Origin: a virus
DNA length: 64,000 nucleotides
IMG/VR virus record: IMGVR_UViG_3300035670_000030
Span: 1 to 64,000 of that record
Direction: 5' to 3' (one strand)
Shown here: positions 1 through 7,692 of the stretch, piece by piece
Layout: every line of letters starts with the position of its first letter
Numbering within the stretch: the stretch's first letter is position 1
Program-made: the position numbers and the translations under genes
Notes under the pieces: model-generated
Databases searched by the model: none
What the model was told of the DNA's origin: nothing
The model's input: the letters and a program-made list of their open reading frames with translations, nothing else

Positions 1-110
1 ATTTGTGAATGATATCGCCCTTGAACTTTAAACCAATTTTTAATAGCGTCTTTTAACTGACGATTCTCTTTCTCAAGTTTTGCAATTTTATCTGTAAGTT
101 CTTGATTCAT
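1..110 (-). CDS. Small coiled-coil-like protein, partial at left edge
   Basis: The reading frame opens at an ATG at 110-108 and stays open to the window edge, giving MNQELTDKIAKLEKENRQLK followed by about 16 more residues. The heptad-like spacing of I, L and L with charged residues suggests an N-terminal coiled coil. A TTGACA-17-TATCCT promoter lies just upstream, which supports the start. The C-terminus is outside the window and the function is unknown. Confidence 0.6.
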   Translation of the reverse strand, partial: MNQELTDKIAKLEKENRQLKDAIKNWFKVQGRYHSQ

Positions 111-125
111 TAAAAAGGAAAATAT

Positions 126-154
126 AGGATATATTAATTTAATTTTTTTGTCAA
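126..154 (-). promoter_or_regulatory. Sigma-70-like promoter for the left-edge gene
   Basis: Read on the minus strand: TTGACA (154-149), 17 nt, TATCCT (131-126), with the ATG 15 nt beyond the -10 box. Confidence 0.55.
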
Positions 155-201
155 GGGAAAAAGCGTATTCCATGTGTAAGTATATGTAGGAAATAAGAAC
201 T

Positions 202-1104
202 ATGTACAAATATTATACTAAAGACGAAATAGAATTTATCAAAAATAATTATCCCAGTAAAGGTTCTGATTATTGCGCTTCAAAATTAAATAGAACACCT
301 AATGCAATCATAAAATGGTGCGTAAAAAATAATATTCGAGTTTCTGAAAAAAGATCCCGCGAAAGAATATTACAAAATATAAAAAAGGCACATGAAAAGT
401 CAAGAAATAAATCATATGATAAATTTAATATTAATCCTGAGTATTTTTTAAATCCTAAAACTAAAGAAGCTGCTTATATATTAGGGTTAATATGGGCTGA
501 TGGATGGATAAGAAATGAAGGTGTTGGATTAAGTAATTCAATTAATATATCCATGTGTAGTGAAGATTTAGATAATTTATTACCTATTTTTGATAAATCT
601 GGAAAATGGAATAAATATAAAATATCACAACCAAATCGGAAAATTCAAACCAAATTAGAAACGCAAAACCGAGTAATAGTAGAATTTTTAATAAAACATA
701 ATTATAATAATAAAAGTGGTGGTTCTCCAAATTCTATAATTAATTGTATTCCCAAAGATTTAATTCATTACTGGTTTCTTGGTTTGGTAGATGGGGACGG
801 ATGTTTTTATTATAATCGTGAATGTAACCAATTTTCAATTGTTTCAACTTATGATCAAGATTGGCAATTTATGATAGATTTGTTAGAGAAGCTGGGCGTT
901 AAAAAATATACAATTAAAAGACGCGAACAACTTAAACCAAACGGAGACATTCATCGTTCATCAATTATTCGAATTACTAATATCAATGATATTGTTACTT
1001 TTGGAAACTTTATATATCAAAATTATGAATTCGATAACATTGGATTATTAAGAAAATTTAATAAATTCAAATTAATACAATCAAAACGGATTGTTAGTAT
1101 TTGA
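202..1104 (+). CDS. LAGLIDADG homing endonuclease with N-terminal DNA-binding region
   Basis: 300 residues. Two LAGLIDADG helices are visible, AAYILGLIWADGWIR (about residue 90) and YWFLGLVDGDGCF (about 195), each ending in the acidic residue that binds the catalytic metal, so this is a monomeric two-motif enzyme. The first 60 residues (YTKDEIEFIKNNY, then TPNAIIKWC) look like a helix-turn-helix that aids target recognition. It is a free-standing plus-strand gene between minus-strand genes, and its last 24 nt overlap the 3' end of the phosphoesterase gene. That position suggests insertion as a mobile gene. The start is the first ATG, after a weak AGGA. Confidence 0.88.
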   Translation: MYKYYTKDEIEFIKNNYPSKGSDYCASKLNRTPNAIIKWCVKNNIRVSEKRSRERILQNIKKAHEKSRNKSYDKFNINPEYFLNPKTKEAAYILGLIWADGWIRNEGVGLSNSINISMCSEDLDNLLPIFDKSGKWNKYKISQPNRKIQTKLETQNRVIVEFLIKHNYNNKSGGSPNSIINCIPKDLIHYWFLGLVDGDGCFYYNRECNQFSIVSTYDQDWQFMIDLLEKLGVKKYTIKRREQLKPNGDIHRSSIIRITNINDIVTFGNFIYQNYEFDNIGLLRKFNKFKLIQSKRIVSI

Positions 1105-1761
1105 AGTATGATGGTCGGTTTTAAATTCACTTTTATTTTTAACCAGATTTATTACTTCACCATAGGTAAGTGGATAAGGAGCCGCTTCTACGGAAACTTC
1201 AAGTACGCGACCGCCTTTTTCAAGATACATACGACCAAGTTCACTATTTGAAAGTGAACCATGCACATGTGAAAATAGCATAATTGAATTTTTGCTGGCA
1301 CCGTTCCACGAAAGTAGCGGGTAATGACTGGCCACGATAGCTTGTCCATTAACATAAGCCTCTAGATAATTTGGTACAAAAATAACTTCTTTTTTATAGC
1401 CATTTAGATAAAGAGTATTATCTTTAGAGCTTTCAAATGCCTGTTTCCACCCCGCCTGATGGTTCCCGCTCATAACAAACACGCGAGAAAAATTAAGACG
1501 ATTCATTAGCTTAACAAATTCTTCTTCGCCACCATATCCGAACATAATATCACCAAGAAGAAAGCCGACAGTTTTTTCTGTTGCTTTGCTGTTCCAATTA
1601 CGAATAATGCCTTCATCGTGCTCAGTAGAAGATTCATAGCCGCGCCGCTTCCAGATGGGAACTTCCCACTTGGGATTGTGCCGATAGTGCAGACACCCCC
1701 AAAAAAGAACCTCATGGTTTTTGGCTTCAACACGAACTGGCTGATAGAATAGACCTTTCAT
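1081..1761 (-). CDS. Calcineurin-like metallophosphoesterase
   Basis: 226 residues. The metallophosphoesterase motif order is present: an altered first motif (FWGCLHYRHN), FLLGDIMFG (GD), VMSGNHQ (GNH), ASHYPL and LFSHVHG (H-x-H). The first motif has Cys where D-x-H is usual, so metal site 1 may be altered. The substrate is unknown; phage relatives are often phosphatases or phosphodiesterases. The -10 box of its promoter ends 6 nt before the ATG, so the mRNA is probably leaderless. Confidence 0.8.
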   Translation of the reverse strand: MKGLFYQPVRVEAKNHEVLFWGCLHYRHNPKWEVPIWKRRGYESSTEHDEGIIRNWNSKATEKTVGFLLGDIMFGYGGEEEFVKLMNRLNFSRVFVMSGNHQAGWKQAFESSKDNTLYLNGYKKEVIFVPNYLEAYVNGQAIVASHYPLLSWNGASKNSIMLFSHVHGSLSNSELGRMYLEKGGRVLEVSVEAAPYPLTYGEVINLVKNKSEFKTDHHTSNTNNPF

Positions 1762-1767
1762 CCCATC

Positions 1768-1796
1768 ATATTAAATGATTTTTATAAGTAAGTCAA
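1768..1796 (-). promoter_or_regulatory. Sigma-70-like promoter, leaderless type
   Basis: TTGACT (1796-1791), 17 nt, TAATAT (1773-1768). The A of the phosphoesterase ATG is the 7th nt after the -10 box, the expected transcription start. Confidence 0.75.
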
Positions 1797-2173
1797 TAAA
1801 GATTGTGTTCTTGAGCTATCTTTGTAAGCTCATCCAAGGCACTTTTCTGTTTAAAAATATTACCAACGACTTCAACAGATTCCCAATAATCAAGAAGTTC
1901 TTCCATTATTACGAAAGCGTTATCAACTGTAACACCAAACGATGCTCTATCGTTAAACCACCTTACATGACCAGTAAAAGTTGTTTTGGGAGTATAGGCA
2001 AAATTGATGAAGTCACCTTCATAAATCTCTTTCCCATCTTTGTCTTTAAGCCCTGTGTATTGTTGCGGGTGAGAAACTCCACCATAAATACCAGAAGGAT
2101 AATTATAAATATCAAAATGTATAAAACTTTTATTAAGATTATCCCAAACTCTAAATTTTAATTCACGACTCAT
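1793..2173 (-). CDS. YopX-family protein
   Basis: 126 residues from MSRELKFRVWDNLNKSFIHF, the typical YopX opening ([KR]-F-R-[VA]-W-D), followed by QQYTGLKDKDGKEIYEGDFI, the family hallmark. YopX proteins are small phage and plasmid proteins without an assigned biochemical role. This is one of three divergent copies in the window (others at 3182 and 6473). A longer frame starts upstream, but MSRELKF fits the family and overlaps the upstream stop by 11 nt. Confidence 0.85.
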   Translation of the reverse strand: MSRELKFRVWDNLNKSFIHFDIYNYPSGIYGGVSHPQQYTGLKDKDGKEIYEGDFINFAYTPKTTFTGHVRWFNDRASFGVTVDNAFVIMEELLDYWESVEVVGNIFKQKSALDELTKIAQEHNLY

Positions 2174-2561
2174 TTTTAGGTAAAACTTCCACTTTGACAG
2201 GAACAACTCCAGCTTTGGTCATTTCTATTTTCCGCGCTGCCGCAATGCTCAAATCAATAATTCGTCCTTTAATGTATGGGCCACGATTATTAATGCGAAC
2301 TACAACTGATTTATTATTACGCAAATTGGTAACACGTACTCTTGTATTAAATGGCAATGTTTTATGTGCGGCTGTAACATCATTGGCGCGATAGATTTCT
2401 CCATTAGCCGTCTTACGGCCAATCCATTTGCCATAATAATAGGATGCTTTGCCATGCAAAACTTTTGTAGGCTTTTCTACCGGAAGAATTTCTGGTTTTG
2501 ACTCTTTAGTTTCTGGAAAAAATGGCATTGCCATCGCCATGAATATTGATAGTATTTTCAT
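2163..2561 (-). CDS. Secreted RlpA-like double-psi beta-barrel protein
   Basis: 132 residues. An N-terminal hydrophobic stretch (ILSIFMAMAMPFF) is followed by the RlpA barrel: GKASYYYGKWIGRKTANGE, then FNTRVRVTNLRNNKSV, then VVRINNRGPYIKGRIIDLS. The R-G-P-(x4)-R-[IV]-[IV]-D-L-S element is the family signature. Cellular RlpA acts in the periplasm on peptidoglycan, as a lytic transglycosylase in Pseudomonas. In a phage, a wall-active or lysis-assisting role is plausible. It starts right after the zincin gene in a tight minus-strand operon. Confidence 0.88.
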   Translation of the reverse strand: MKILSIFMAMAMPFFPETKESKPEILPVEKPTKVLHGKASYYYGKWIGRKTANGEIYRANDVTAAHKTLPFNTRVRVTNLRNNKSVVVRINNRGPYIKGRIIDLSIAAARKIEMTKAGVVPVKVEVLPKNES

Positions 2562-2562
2562 A

Positions 2563-3201
2563 TTAATTAAATCGTTTTGCAGCGTATTTATAAATTTGAC
2601 TGTATTCTTTTAATTGTTTAAAATTAATACCCCTGTTGAATCTAGATTCTTCATATCCATATTGAAGATAGGCTTGGATCTCATCGTTTACAACTTTTGT
2701 AGCATACCCCATTGCAAGAATATTCTTTTTAAAAGCATCATAATATTTTTTGGGTAACCCTTTTGTAAGATCATCCATTTGTTTTTTATAATTTTTATTA
2801 GTATGATAAAGAGCGTGACAAATTTCGTGTTTAAAAGTGGTTCCTGTTGTATTTCCACATCCAATAACATATCCATTATTTGGCAAAATCTTGTTCAAAA
2901 TTTGGTCCATTACTTTATCGTATGGGGTTTCTATTTTGTTTAATTTTGTATAACATTCTTTTAAAACTGGAATGGGAATATTAAATCCCGACCAGTCGCC
3001 ACCATAACTAAAACCATGGCCATTTTGTTCGTGATACCACTTCATGTAATCCCAAATAGAAAATTCTTTACCACGAAATTTTCTACTTGGACTCTCATAA
3101 TATTCTTGTGCGCGACAAAAAAGCATGGCACGATCATACCTATCTTTGACAATGACCGCAAAGATATTTGGAATTACTTCTTTAAGCTGATACTTTATCA
3201 T
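2563..3201 (-). CDS. Predicted zincin-type metalloprotein
   Basis: 212 residues. An H-E-x-x-H helix is seen in TFKHEICHALYHTNKNY (about residue 125), followed about 40 residues later by VVNDEIQAYLQYG, which could supply the acidic third ligand as in gluzincins. The rest matches no family I can name. Two other small H-E-x-x-H proteins (36478, 41229) occur among the early genes. Activity is inferred from the motif only. Confidence 0.6.
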   Translation of the reverse strand: MIKYQLKEVIPNIFAVIVKDRYDRAMLFCRAQEYYESPSRKFRGKEFSIWDYMKWYHEQNGHGFSYGGDWSGFNIPIPVLKECYTKLNKIETPYDKVMDQILNKILPNNGYVIGCGNTTGTTFKHEICHALYHTNKNYKKQMDDLTKGLPKKYYDAFKKNILAMGYATKVVNDEIQAYLQYGYEESRFNRGINFKQLKEYSQIYKYAAKRFN

Positions 3202-3568
3202 ATTTTTCTAGATTGTTATGCCCAACGACCTCTAATGATTCTACATCTATTTTATCAAGAATTTGATGACCATCCTTGCCAAAGAAAAATCCGGCATATT
3301 CTTCATCATAATAAACTTCACAATTTTTATATTCGATTATGTCTGGATCACCAAGCTCAACAGTATAATTGCAAGAAAAATTAATCAAATCGCCTTCGTA
3401 GATTTCTTTACCATTCTTGTCGATCAATCCGGTAAATTGCTGTGGAACGAGAGTATCGAAATCTTTCTCGTCAAAAAGCTCGTCCACATAACCATTGTAT
3501 TTATAGTCATGCACGAATGCTTTCCCAGCGGGGCACCAAAAGCGAAATTTAATTGTTCTATTTTTCAT
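3182..3568 (-). CDS. YopX-family protein
   Basis: 128 residues. It opens with IKFRFWCPAGKAF and carries QQFTGLIDKNGKEIYEGDLI, the YopX core. Central residues are acidic (EYKNCEVYYDEEYAG). Its 3' end overlaps the zincin start by 20 nt and its start overlaps the 3558 gene, showing tight operon packing. Biochemical function unknown. Confidence 0.85.
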   Translation of the reverse strand: MKNRTIKFRFWCPAGKAFVHDYKYNGYVDELFDEKDFDTLVPQQFTGLIDKNGKEIYEGDLINFSCNYTVELGDPDIIEYKNCEVYYDEEYAGFFFGKDGHQILDKIDVESLEVVGHNNLEKYDKVSA

Positions 3569-3863
3569 TCTCTAAATATCCTGGGCCACACAATTCCCCA
3601 TTAGAAATTTTGCCGCCATATCTTTTAATAACGGCTTCGATTTCTTTTTGAATATCAAGCATACACCAGTTTTCAGTAAGATCTAGATCATACTGATACT
3701 TGGCCCATCCATCATCAAGAGTCATCACAAACTTGTGAGGTTCGCCAGATTTCAAATGCTTTTCTCTTTCAAATTGTTTCATGACGTAATCAGCAATTTT
3801 TTGCTTTTGCTGTCTTAAATCTTTTATTTCTTCTTCTGTTAAATCATATGGTAATTTTCTCAT
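3558..3863 (-). CDS. Conserved small phage protein of unknown function
   Basis: 101 residues, with a charged helical N-terminus (LTEEEIKDLRQQKQKIADYV) and a probable beta-rich C-terminal half. It overlaps both neighbours by 4-11 nt, which supports translation within the 4108-to-1793 minus-strand operon. I recognise no domain. Confidence 0.6.
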   Translation of the reverse strand: MRKLPYDLTEEEIKDLRQQKQKIADYVMKQFEREKHLKSGEPHKFVMTLDDGWAKYQYDLDLTENWCMLDIQKEIEAVIKRYGGKISNGELCGPGYLENEK

Positions 3864-4108
3864 TTAACAAAATCAGCATAATCAAGACCAGCTTCATTCA
3901 AAAATTCATCAAATGAAATAGTATTGTCGTCGCAATTATAGATATAGTCAAACAACCAGTTAGTGCCAGCTTCATCGAGCCGAAGGTCTTTTACCAGCTT
4001 TTCAAATTTGTTATTAACAATCTCGTTGATTTCACGGATAAACTCGCGCTCTTTATAGATAACGTCTTCGGGATGGCGGCCATCTTGGGTATAATAGCTT
4101 TTGTTCAT
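3860..4108 (-). CDS. Small acidic protein, first gene of an early operon
   Basis: 82 residues, acidic and mainly helical (REINEIVNNKFEKLVKDLRL). It is the first gene after a TTGACA-17-TAATAT promoter whose -10 box ends 6 nt before the ATG, so the transcript likely begins at the start codon. No recognised family. Confidence 0.65.
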   Translation of the reverse strand: MNKSYYTQDGRHPEDVIYKEREFIREINEIVNNKFEKLVKDLRLDEAGTNWLFDYIYNCDDNTISFDEFLNEAGLDYADFVK

Positions 4109-4114
4109 GATTGA

Positions 4115-4143
4115 ATATTAATGGATTTTAATAGATTTGTCAA
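4115..4143 (-). promoter_or_regulatory. Sigma-70-like promoter, leaderless type
   Basis: TTGACA (4143-4138), 17 nt, TAATAT (4120-4115). The ATG at 4108 begins at the 7th nt after the -10 box. It drives the 4108-to-1793 operon. Confidence 0.78.
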
Positions 4144-4172
4144 CAACTTTTATATTTTTCTCAAAAAAATAA

Positions 4173-4179
4173 GTGTAAT
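4173..4179 (+). promoter_or_regulatory. Late promoter box GTGTAAT
   Basis: GTGTAAT ends 10 nt before the ATG at 4190 of the leucine-rich-repeat gene. It matches the boxes before other virion-type genes. Confidence 0.6.
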
Positions 4180-4189
4180 AATACTGGAA

Positions 4190-5389
4190 ATGATTTTTAA
4201 AGGCGATAGTAGTGTAAATAATAAAATTAGTTTTAAAACTGGTACTGGGGCAAAAATTATCTTTACCAGTTCTGGGCCAATCGTTCCCGCTGTCGATCCA
4301 TATCTTTCTGTCTTTAATGATGATGGAAGCCTTTTTAATTTTTATGATGGAGAAACAGAAGTAATTGTTTCTTCAATGGCAGAATATAACTGCGATCCAG
4401 TTGGATTATCTGGAGGTTCTTCTGTAACAAATCTTTTGTTTTATAGTTGTGCGCCTAACACTCCATTTTCAATACTAGATACTTCTGACCTTACGGCTTT
4501 AACAAGTCTTGAATTTACGACTTGTGGGTTTCTTAGTAATTTTTCATTATTAGATACTTCAGGTCTTACATCTTTACAAAATCTTTTGTTTAGCAATTGT
4601 GGCTATGGTGGGTTTGTGTCTACTGGTGTATTCTCCCTACCAGATACTTCTGGTCTTACTGCTCTCACGAATCTTTCGTTTACGGCTTGCGGATTTAGTG
4701 ATTTTTCACTACCAGATACTTCTGGTCTTACGGCTCTAACAAACCTTTCATTTAATTCTTGTGGATATAGTATTTTTTCCTTGCCAGATACTTCAGGTCT
4801 TACGAGTCTTATAAATCTTTCGATTAATAATTGTGGGTATTATGGTAATTTTTCACTAGACACTTCTGGCCTTACAGCTTTAACAAGTCTTTATTTTGAA
4901 AACTGCGGGCTCAGTAATCTTAGCATATTCTCCCCGTTACCAGATACTTCTAGTCTTACTTCTCTTACAAATCTTTCGTTTATTAATTGTGGAAGTAACA
5001 GCTTTGAGTTTTCTGACACTTCTGGTCTTATAGCTTTAACAAGTCTTTCGTTTAATCAATGTAGTCTTAATGGTAGTTTTTCTATATCAGATACATCTGG
5101 TCTTACTTCTCTTACAAGTCTTTCGTTTAGTTACTGTGGATATTTTGGTACCTTTTCATTACCAAATACTGCCATAAAAGTAGGCACTCTAAGTTCTTTA
5201 ACTTCTTTATTAATTCAAAATTGCGGAGCAACCATTCAAGAAGCTGAAATTCTTTTAATACTTGAAGCTCTGGACACAGCAGGGAATTCAAACGGAACTG
5301 TTACTATTAACAGGATATCTGGTACAGACACTCTCGCTACAGTAATAGCAAGTCTAGAGGGCAAAGGTTGGACTATATCCATAACTTAA
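4190..5389 (+). CDS. Leucine-rich-repeat protein, probable virion or adhesion protein
   Basis: 399 residues from ATG 4190. That start is preferred over an in-frame ATG at 4121 because the latter lies inside the divergent promoter and the late box sits at 4173. After a 75-residue N-terminal region come about ten repeats of 23-28 residues with the core DTSGLTALTNLSFTACG: Leu positions spaced by three and a Cys-Gly turn, a solenoid pattern close to bacterial surface LRR proteins. No signal peptide is seen. The late box and plus strand suggest a virion surface role such as host contact. Catalytic function is unlikely. Confidence 0.75.
   Translation: MIFKGDSSVNNKISFKTGTGAKIIFTSSGPIVPAVDPYLSVFNDDGSLFNFYDGETEVIVSSMAEYNCDPVGLSGGSSVTNLLFYSCAPNTPFSILDTSDLTALTSLEFTTCGFLSNFSLLDTSGLTSLQNLLFSNCGYGGFVSTGVFSLPDTSGLTALTNLSFTACGFSDFSLPDTSGLTALTNLSFNSCGYSIFSLPDTSGLTSLINLSINNCGYYGNFSLDTSGLTALTSLYFENCGLSNLSIFSPLPDTSSLTSLTNLSFINCGSNSFEFSDTSGLIALTSLSFNQCSLNGSFSISDTSGLTSLTSLSFSYCGYFGTFSLPNTAIKVGTLSSLTSLLIQNCGATIQEAEILLILEALDTAGNSNGTVTINRISGTDTLATVIASLEGKGWTISIT
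4460..5170 (+). repeat. Tandem degenerate repeats encoding LRR units
   Basis: About ten copies of a roughly 72-84 bp unit built around CAGATACTTCTGGTCTTAC, a following CT-rich segment and TCTTTCGTTTA-like sequence. Copies differ in length and third positions. The array is open to slippage or recombination between units. Confidence 0.8.
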
Positions 5390-5425
5390 ATTTGATTTAT
5401 TATAAATTTTAAGTAAAATATATAG

Positions 5426-6220
5426 ATGAAAAAAGTACATTTTGTGTCCGGTTTACCCCGTTCTTGTTCTACGTTGCTTTGTAATCTTTTAGCTCAAAAT
5501 CCCAGAGTTCATAGTACTGGTTCTTCCCCTTTACATGAAATTGGTTATGTAGCAAGGAATGTCTTTAAAACTGATGAAGTTAAAGGTATGCAGCCCCTTG
5601 ATGCTGAAAAAATGTATTTAGATTACGTTAGGGGTGGTATTCAAAGTGCTTTTGATTCTTTAACTGACAGGCCCGTAGTAGTTGATAAGAATCGCTCATG
5701 GGTTGGGCATTTAGATCAGTTATTTAAAATATTTCCAGATGCGAAAGTTCTTGTTCCTGTAAGAGATGTTAGGGGCATTATCTCGTCAATGGAGAAAAAG
5801 TTCAGACAGCACCCATCCCCTATCAATGGTCCCGAAGGACAAAACCCTCAAACATGGACTACAGTAGAAAAAAGAGCACAGGCATGGCTTTCAAGTCCAC
5901 CCGTCGGTATTGCTATTGAAAGACTGCATGAAGCTGTTTCAAGATTTAAAGATAAATTATTATTCGTTCATGCTGAAGATTTGACCTCAGAACCAAAAGA
6001 AACTATGGAAAGAGTTTGGGAATATCTTGAAGAAAAACCTTTCAAACATGACTTCAACAATGTCGAACAATATACCATAGAACACGAAGTTGGTTGGCCT
6101 TATGGTGATCATAGAATTAGAAAAGAAGTAAAATCTTTAGAGAAAGATTGGCATGATATTTTGGGCAAACAATTTTCTGATGCTATTGGGCAAAAATTTG
6201 AGTGGATTCGTAACTTATAA
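5426..6220 (+). CDS. Sulfotransferase family protein
   Basis: 264 residues. The PAPS-binding P-loop-like motif is VSGLPRSCSTLLCNLL (residues 7-22), and the 3'-phosphate-binding region is VLVPVRDVRGIISSMEKKFR (about 108-127). The remainder matches small bacterial sulfotransferases in length and motif order. It would move sulfate from PAPS to a glycan or other acceptor. It stands alone among late genes, unlike the sulfotransferases of the 18-22 kb cassette. I see no exact late box upstream, only an AAGTAAAATATATAG stretch. Confidence 0.85.
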   Translation: MKKVHFVSGLPRSCSTLLCNLLAQNPRVHSTGSSPLHEIGYVARNVFKTDEVKGMQPLDAEKMYLDYVRGGIQSAFDSLTDRPVVVDKNRSWVGHLDQLFKIFPDAKVLVPVRDVRGIISSMEKKFRQHPSPINGPEGQNPQTWTTVEKRAQAWLSSPPVGIAIERLHEAVSRFKDKLLFVHAEDLTSEPKETMERVWEYLEEKPFKHDFNNVEQYTIEHEVGWPYGDHRIRKEVKSLEKDWHDILGKQFSDAIGQKFEWIRNL

Positions 6221-6227
6221 GTGTAAT
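6221..6227 (+). promoter_or_regulatory. Late promoter box GTGTAAT
   Basis: GTGTAATATATAAAAT is directly followed by the ATG at 6237 (9 nt after the box). Confidence 0.65.
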
Positions 6228-6236
6228 ATATAAAAT

Positions 6237-6476
6237 ATGGCAAATCCTATACAATTAGAAATTATTGAGCCACAACCAATTCCTGCGCCGCCAACACCGC
6301 CTGTAATGGCACGTTCTCAAATTAGTGCTGAACAATTAGGGGCATTAATTAATCTAATTGCCGCTGCTGATCCTGCTATTATTGTTTTGCCTTCTGGCAA
6401 ACAATTTTCAGACGTTAAAGGTTTTAATGTCGCAGTATTACCTAATGGTAATGGAATGGTTAATGTAAGATTTTAA
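6237..6476 (+). CDS. Small proline-rich late protein
   Basis: 79 residues. The N-terminal third is proline-rich (EPQPIPAPPTPPVMARSQ). The C-terminal part is compact and hydrophobic (DPAIIVLPSGKQFSDVKGF). The late box supports expression with the virion genes. It may be a minor structural or tail-assembly protein, but no family is recognised. Confidence 0.65.
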   Translation: MANPIQLEIIEPQPIPAPPTPPVMARSQISAEQLGALINLIAAADPAIIVLPSGKQFSDVKGFNVAVLPNGNGMVNVRF

Positions 6477-6868
6477 TTTATATTAATTTCAAATTCATTC
6501 TGCCTGTTAAGGCAAGCTACTAGATATTCTGCGTTCTCAAAAGAATTGCCAACAACTTCCACGTCACCGAATTTGTAAAAAACGTCATGGAACCACCAAA
6601 ATTTTAGCGTTGAAACATTTTCAAGTTTCCACAGCATATAAGATCCATAACGAAAACGAACAAGATAATTTTGGCCTTCATAATTGACAATATCACCAAC
6701 AAAAATATCCTGTAAATTCTTATCGCAAACTCCAGTGTATTCTTGTGGGGCGGTTGCATTAATTCCTTTAAGCGGATATCCTTCAAACATATCCCATTTG
6801 TAAAGTGTTTTGTCGTCGCGGTTAAATGCGCGAAAACGAACTAAATATCTTGTTTTATTCTGTTCCAT
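6473..6868 (-). CDS. YopX-family protein
   Basis: 131 residues. It keeps the YopX plan in a divergent form: RYLVRFRAFNRDDKTLYKWD at the N-terminus and PQEYTGVCDKNLQDIFVGDI in the core. It is the last gene of the 9113-to-6473 minus-strand operon, and its start overlaps the stop of the next gene upstream. Function unknown. Confidence 0.75.
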   Translation of the reverse strand: MEQNKTRYLVRFRAFNRDDKTLYKWDMFEGYPLKGINATAPQEYTGVCDKNLQDIFVGDIVNYEGQNYLVRFRYGSYMLWKLENVSTLKFWWFHDVFYKFGDVEVVGNSFENAEYLVACLNRQNEFEININ

Positions 6869-7077
6869 TATTTTCCTGATTTAACATTAGCAAATAGCAA
6901 ATTGCACAAAATATACAATACTGCTCCATCTACCCAGTCAATCCTTGTTAATCCAAACACTTTGGGACAAAACAAGTTCCAAAGCAATGAAACTGGAATT
7001 CCCATGATAAAAGAGGTTATAATGACAACCGCGACTCCAACTAAAAACGTCATACTTAATTCTACAAATGTTTTCAT
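6868..7077 (-). CDS. Small phage membrane protein
   Basis: 69 residues with two hydrophobic segments (about 8-30 and 50-64). The centre, PVSLLWNLFCPKVFGLTRID, resembles a short membrane protein common in tailed phages. The role is unknown. The start and stop overlap with the neighbour indicate co-translation. Confidence 0.7.
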   Translation of the reverse strand: MKTFVELSMTFLVGVAVVIITSFIMGIPVSLLWNLFCPKVFGLTRIDWVDGAVLYILCNLLFANVKSGK

Positions 7078-7081
7078 ATTA

Positions 7082-7330
7082 TTAAATCCACTTGTTTAAA
7101 TTAATGATTGTATCGTGCAACCATTTATTGCAGAAATCTTGAGCTTCTTTCAAATCATAAAAAACGATTGGAGCAATTGGGTAGTCTTCTCCATGTCCAT
7201 AATAAACATATGCTTGGTACTCACTTTTTGCAAGTTGCTCGATAGAAAATTGCCATCCTGTAGACTTAATTTCAGCCATCCAGAAGGTCAAATCATCATA
7301 TTTTTTCTTTTTCCAAGTTAGTTTTTTCAT
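7082..7330 (-). CDS. Hypothetical small protein
   Basis: 82 residues, basic at the N-terminus (KKLTWKKKKYDDLTFW) and aromatic overall. WQFSIEQLAKSEYQAYVYYG and a C-terminal helix (LKEAQDFCNKWLHDTI) suggest a compact alpha/beta fold. It abuts the 7330 gene. No family recognised. Confidence 0.6.
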   Translation of the reverse strand: MKKLTWKKKKYDDLTFWMAEIKSTGWQFSIEQLAKSEYQAYVYYGHGEDYPIAPIVFYDLKEAQDFCNKWLHDTIINLNKWI

Positions 7331-7683
7331 TATGATTCGAATGTGCTAATTTTAACTTTAAAACCACCAGCTTTACGATACTCTTCATTCGCCTCACCAA
7401 GTTCAAACCAAGAGTCTTCAAATTTTTGAGCAGAATTACTAAATTCTTGCATGTTAAGATCGTCTCCTTTAATTTTACTGAGTTGATCTGCTTGTTCAAA
7501 ATCTAAATCAATGGGCATGCCATCCCAAGTATCAAATCCTGCAATATAGTTAAGAAATTCTTCTTCACTATTTCCAGTATAAGGATTTTCTTCTAGATTA
7601 CGAAAAGCTTCATCATCAAGTTCTACAATATCACTTGATAGATAAAGAGTTACATTTTCACGTTTACGGATTTGGTATTTCAT
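7330..7683 (-). CDS. Hypothetical acidic phage protein
   Basis: 117 residues, strongly acidic in the middle (DDEAFRNLEENPYTGNSEEE). The pattern of short beta N-terminus (YQIRKRENVTLYLSSDIVEL) followed by an acidic helical region is seen in small phage regulators or inhibitors, but no specific family is recognised. It lies within the 9113-to-6473 operon. Confidence 0.6.
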   Translation of the reverse strand: MKYQIRKRENVTLYLSSDIVELDDEAFRNLEENPYTGNSEEEFLNYIAGFDTWDGMPIDLDFEQADQLSKIKGDDLNMQEFSNSAQKFEDSWFELGEANEEYRKAGGFKVKISTFES

Positions 7684-7692
7684 AAATTATAT

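Noticed and set aside
4121-4189. Longer start for the LRR protein at 4121
   Set aside because: It overlaps the divergent early promoter (4115-4143) and precedes the late box. ATG 4190 fits the late-promoter spacing.
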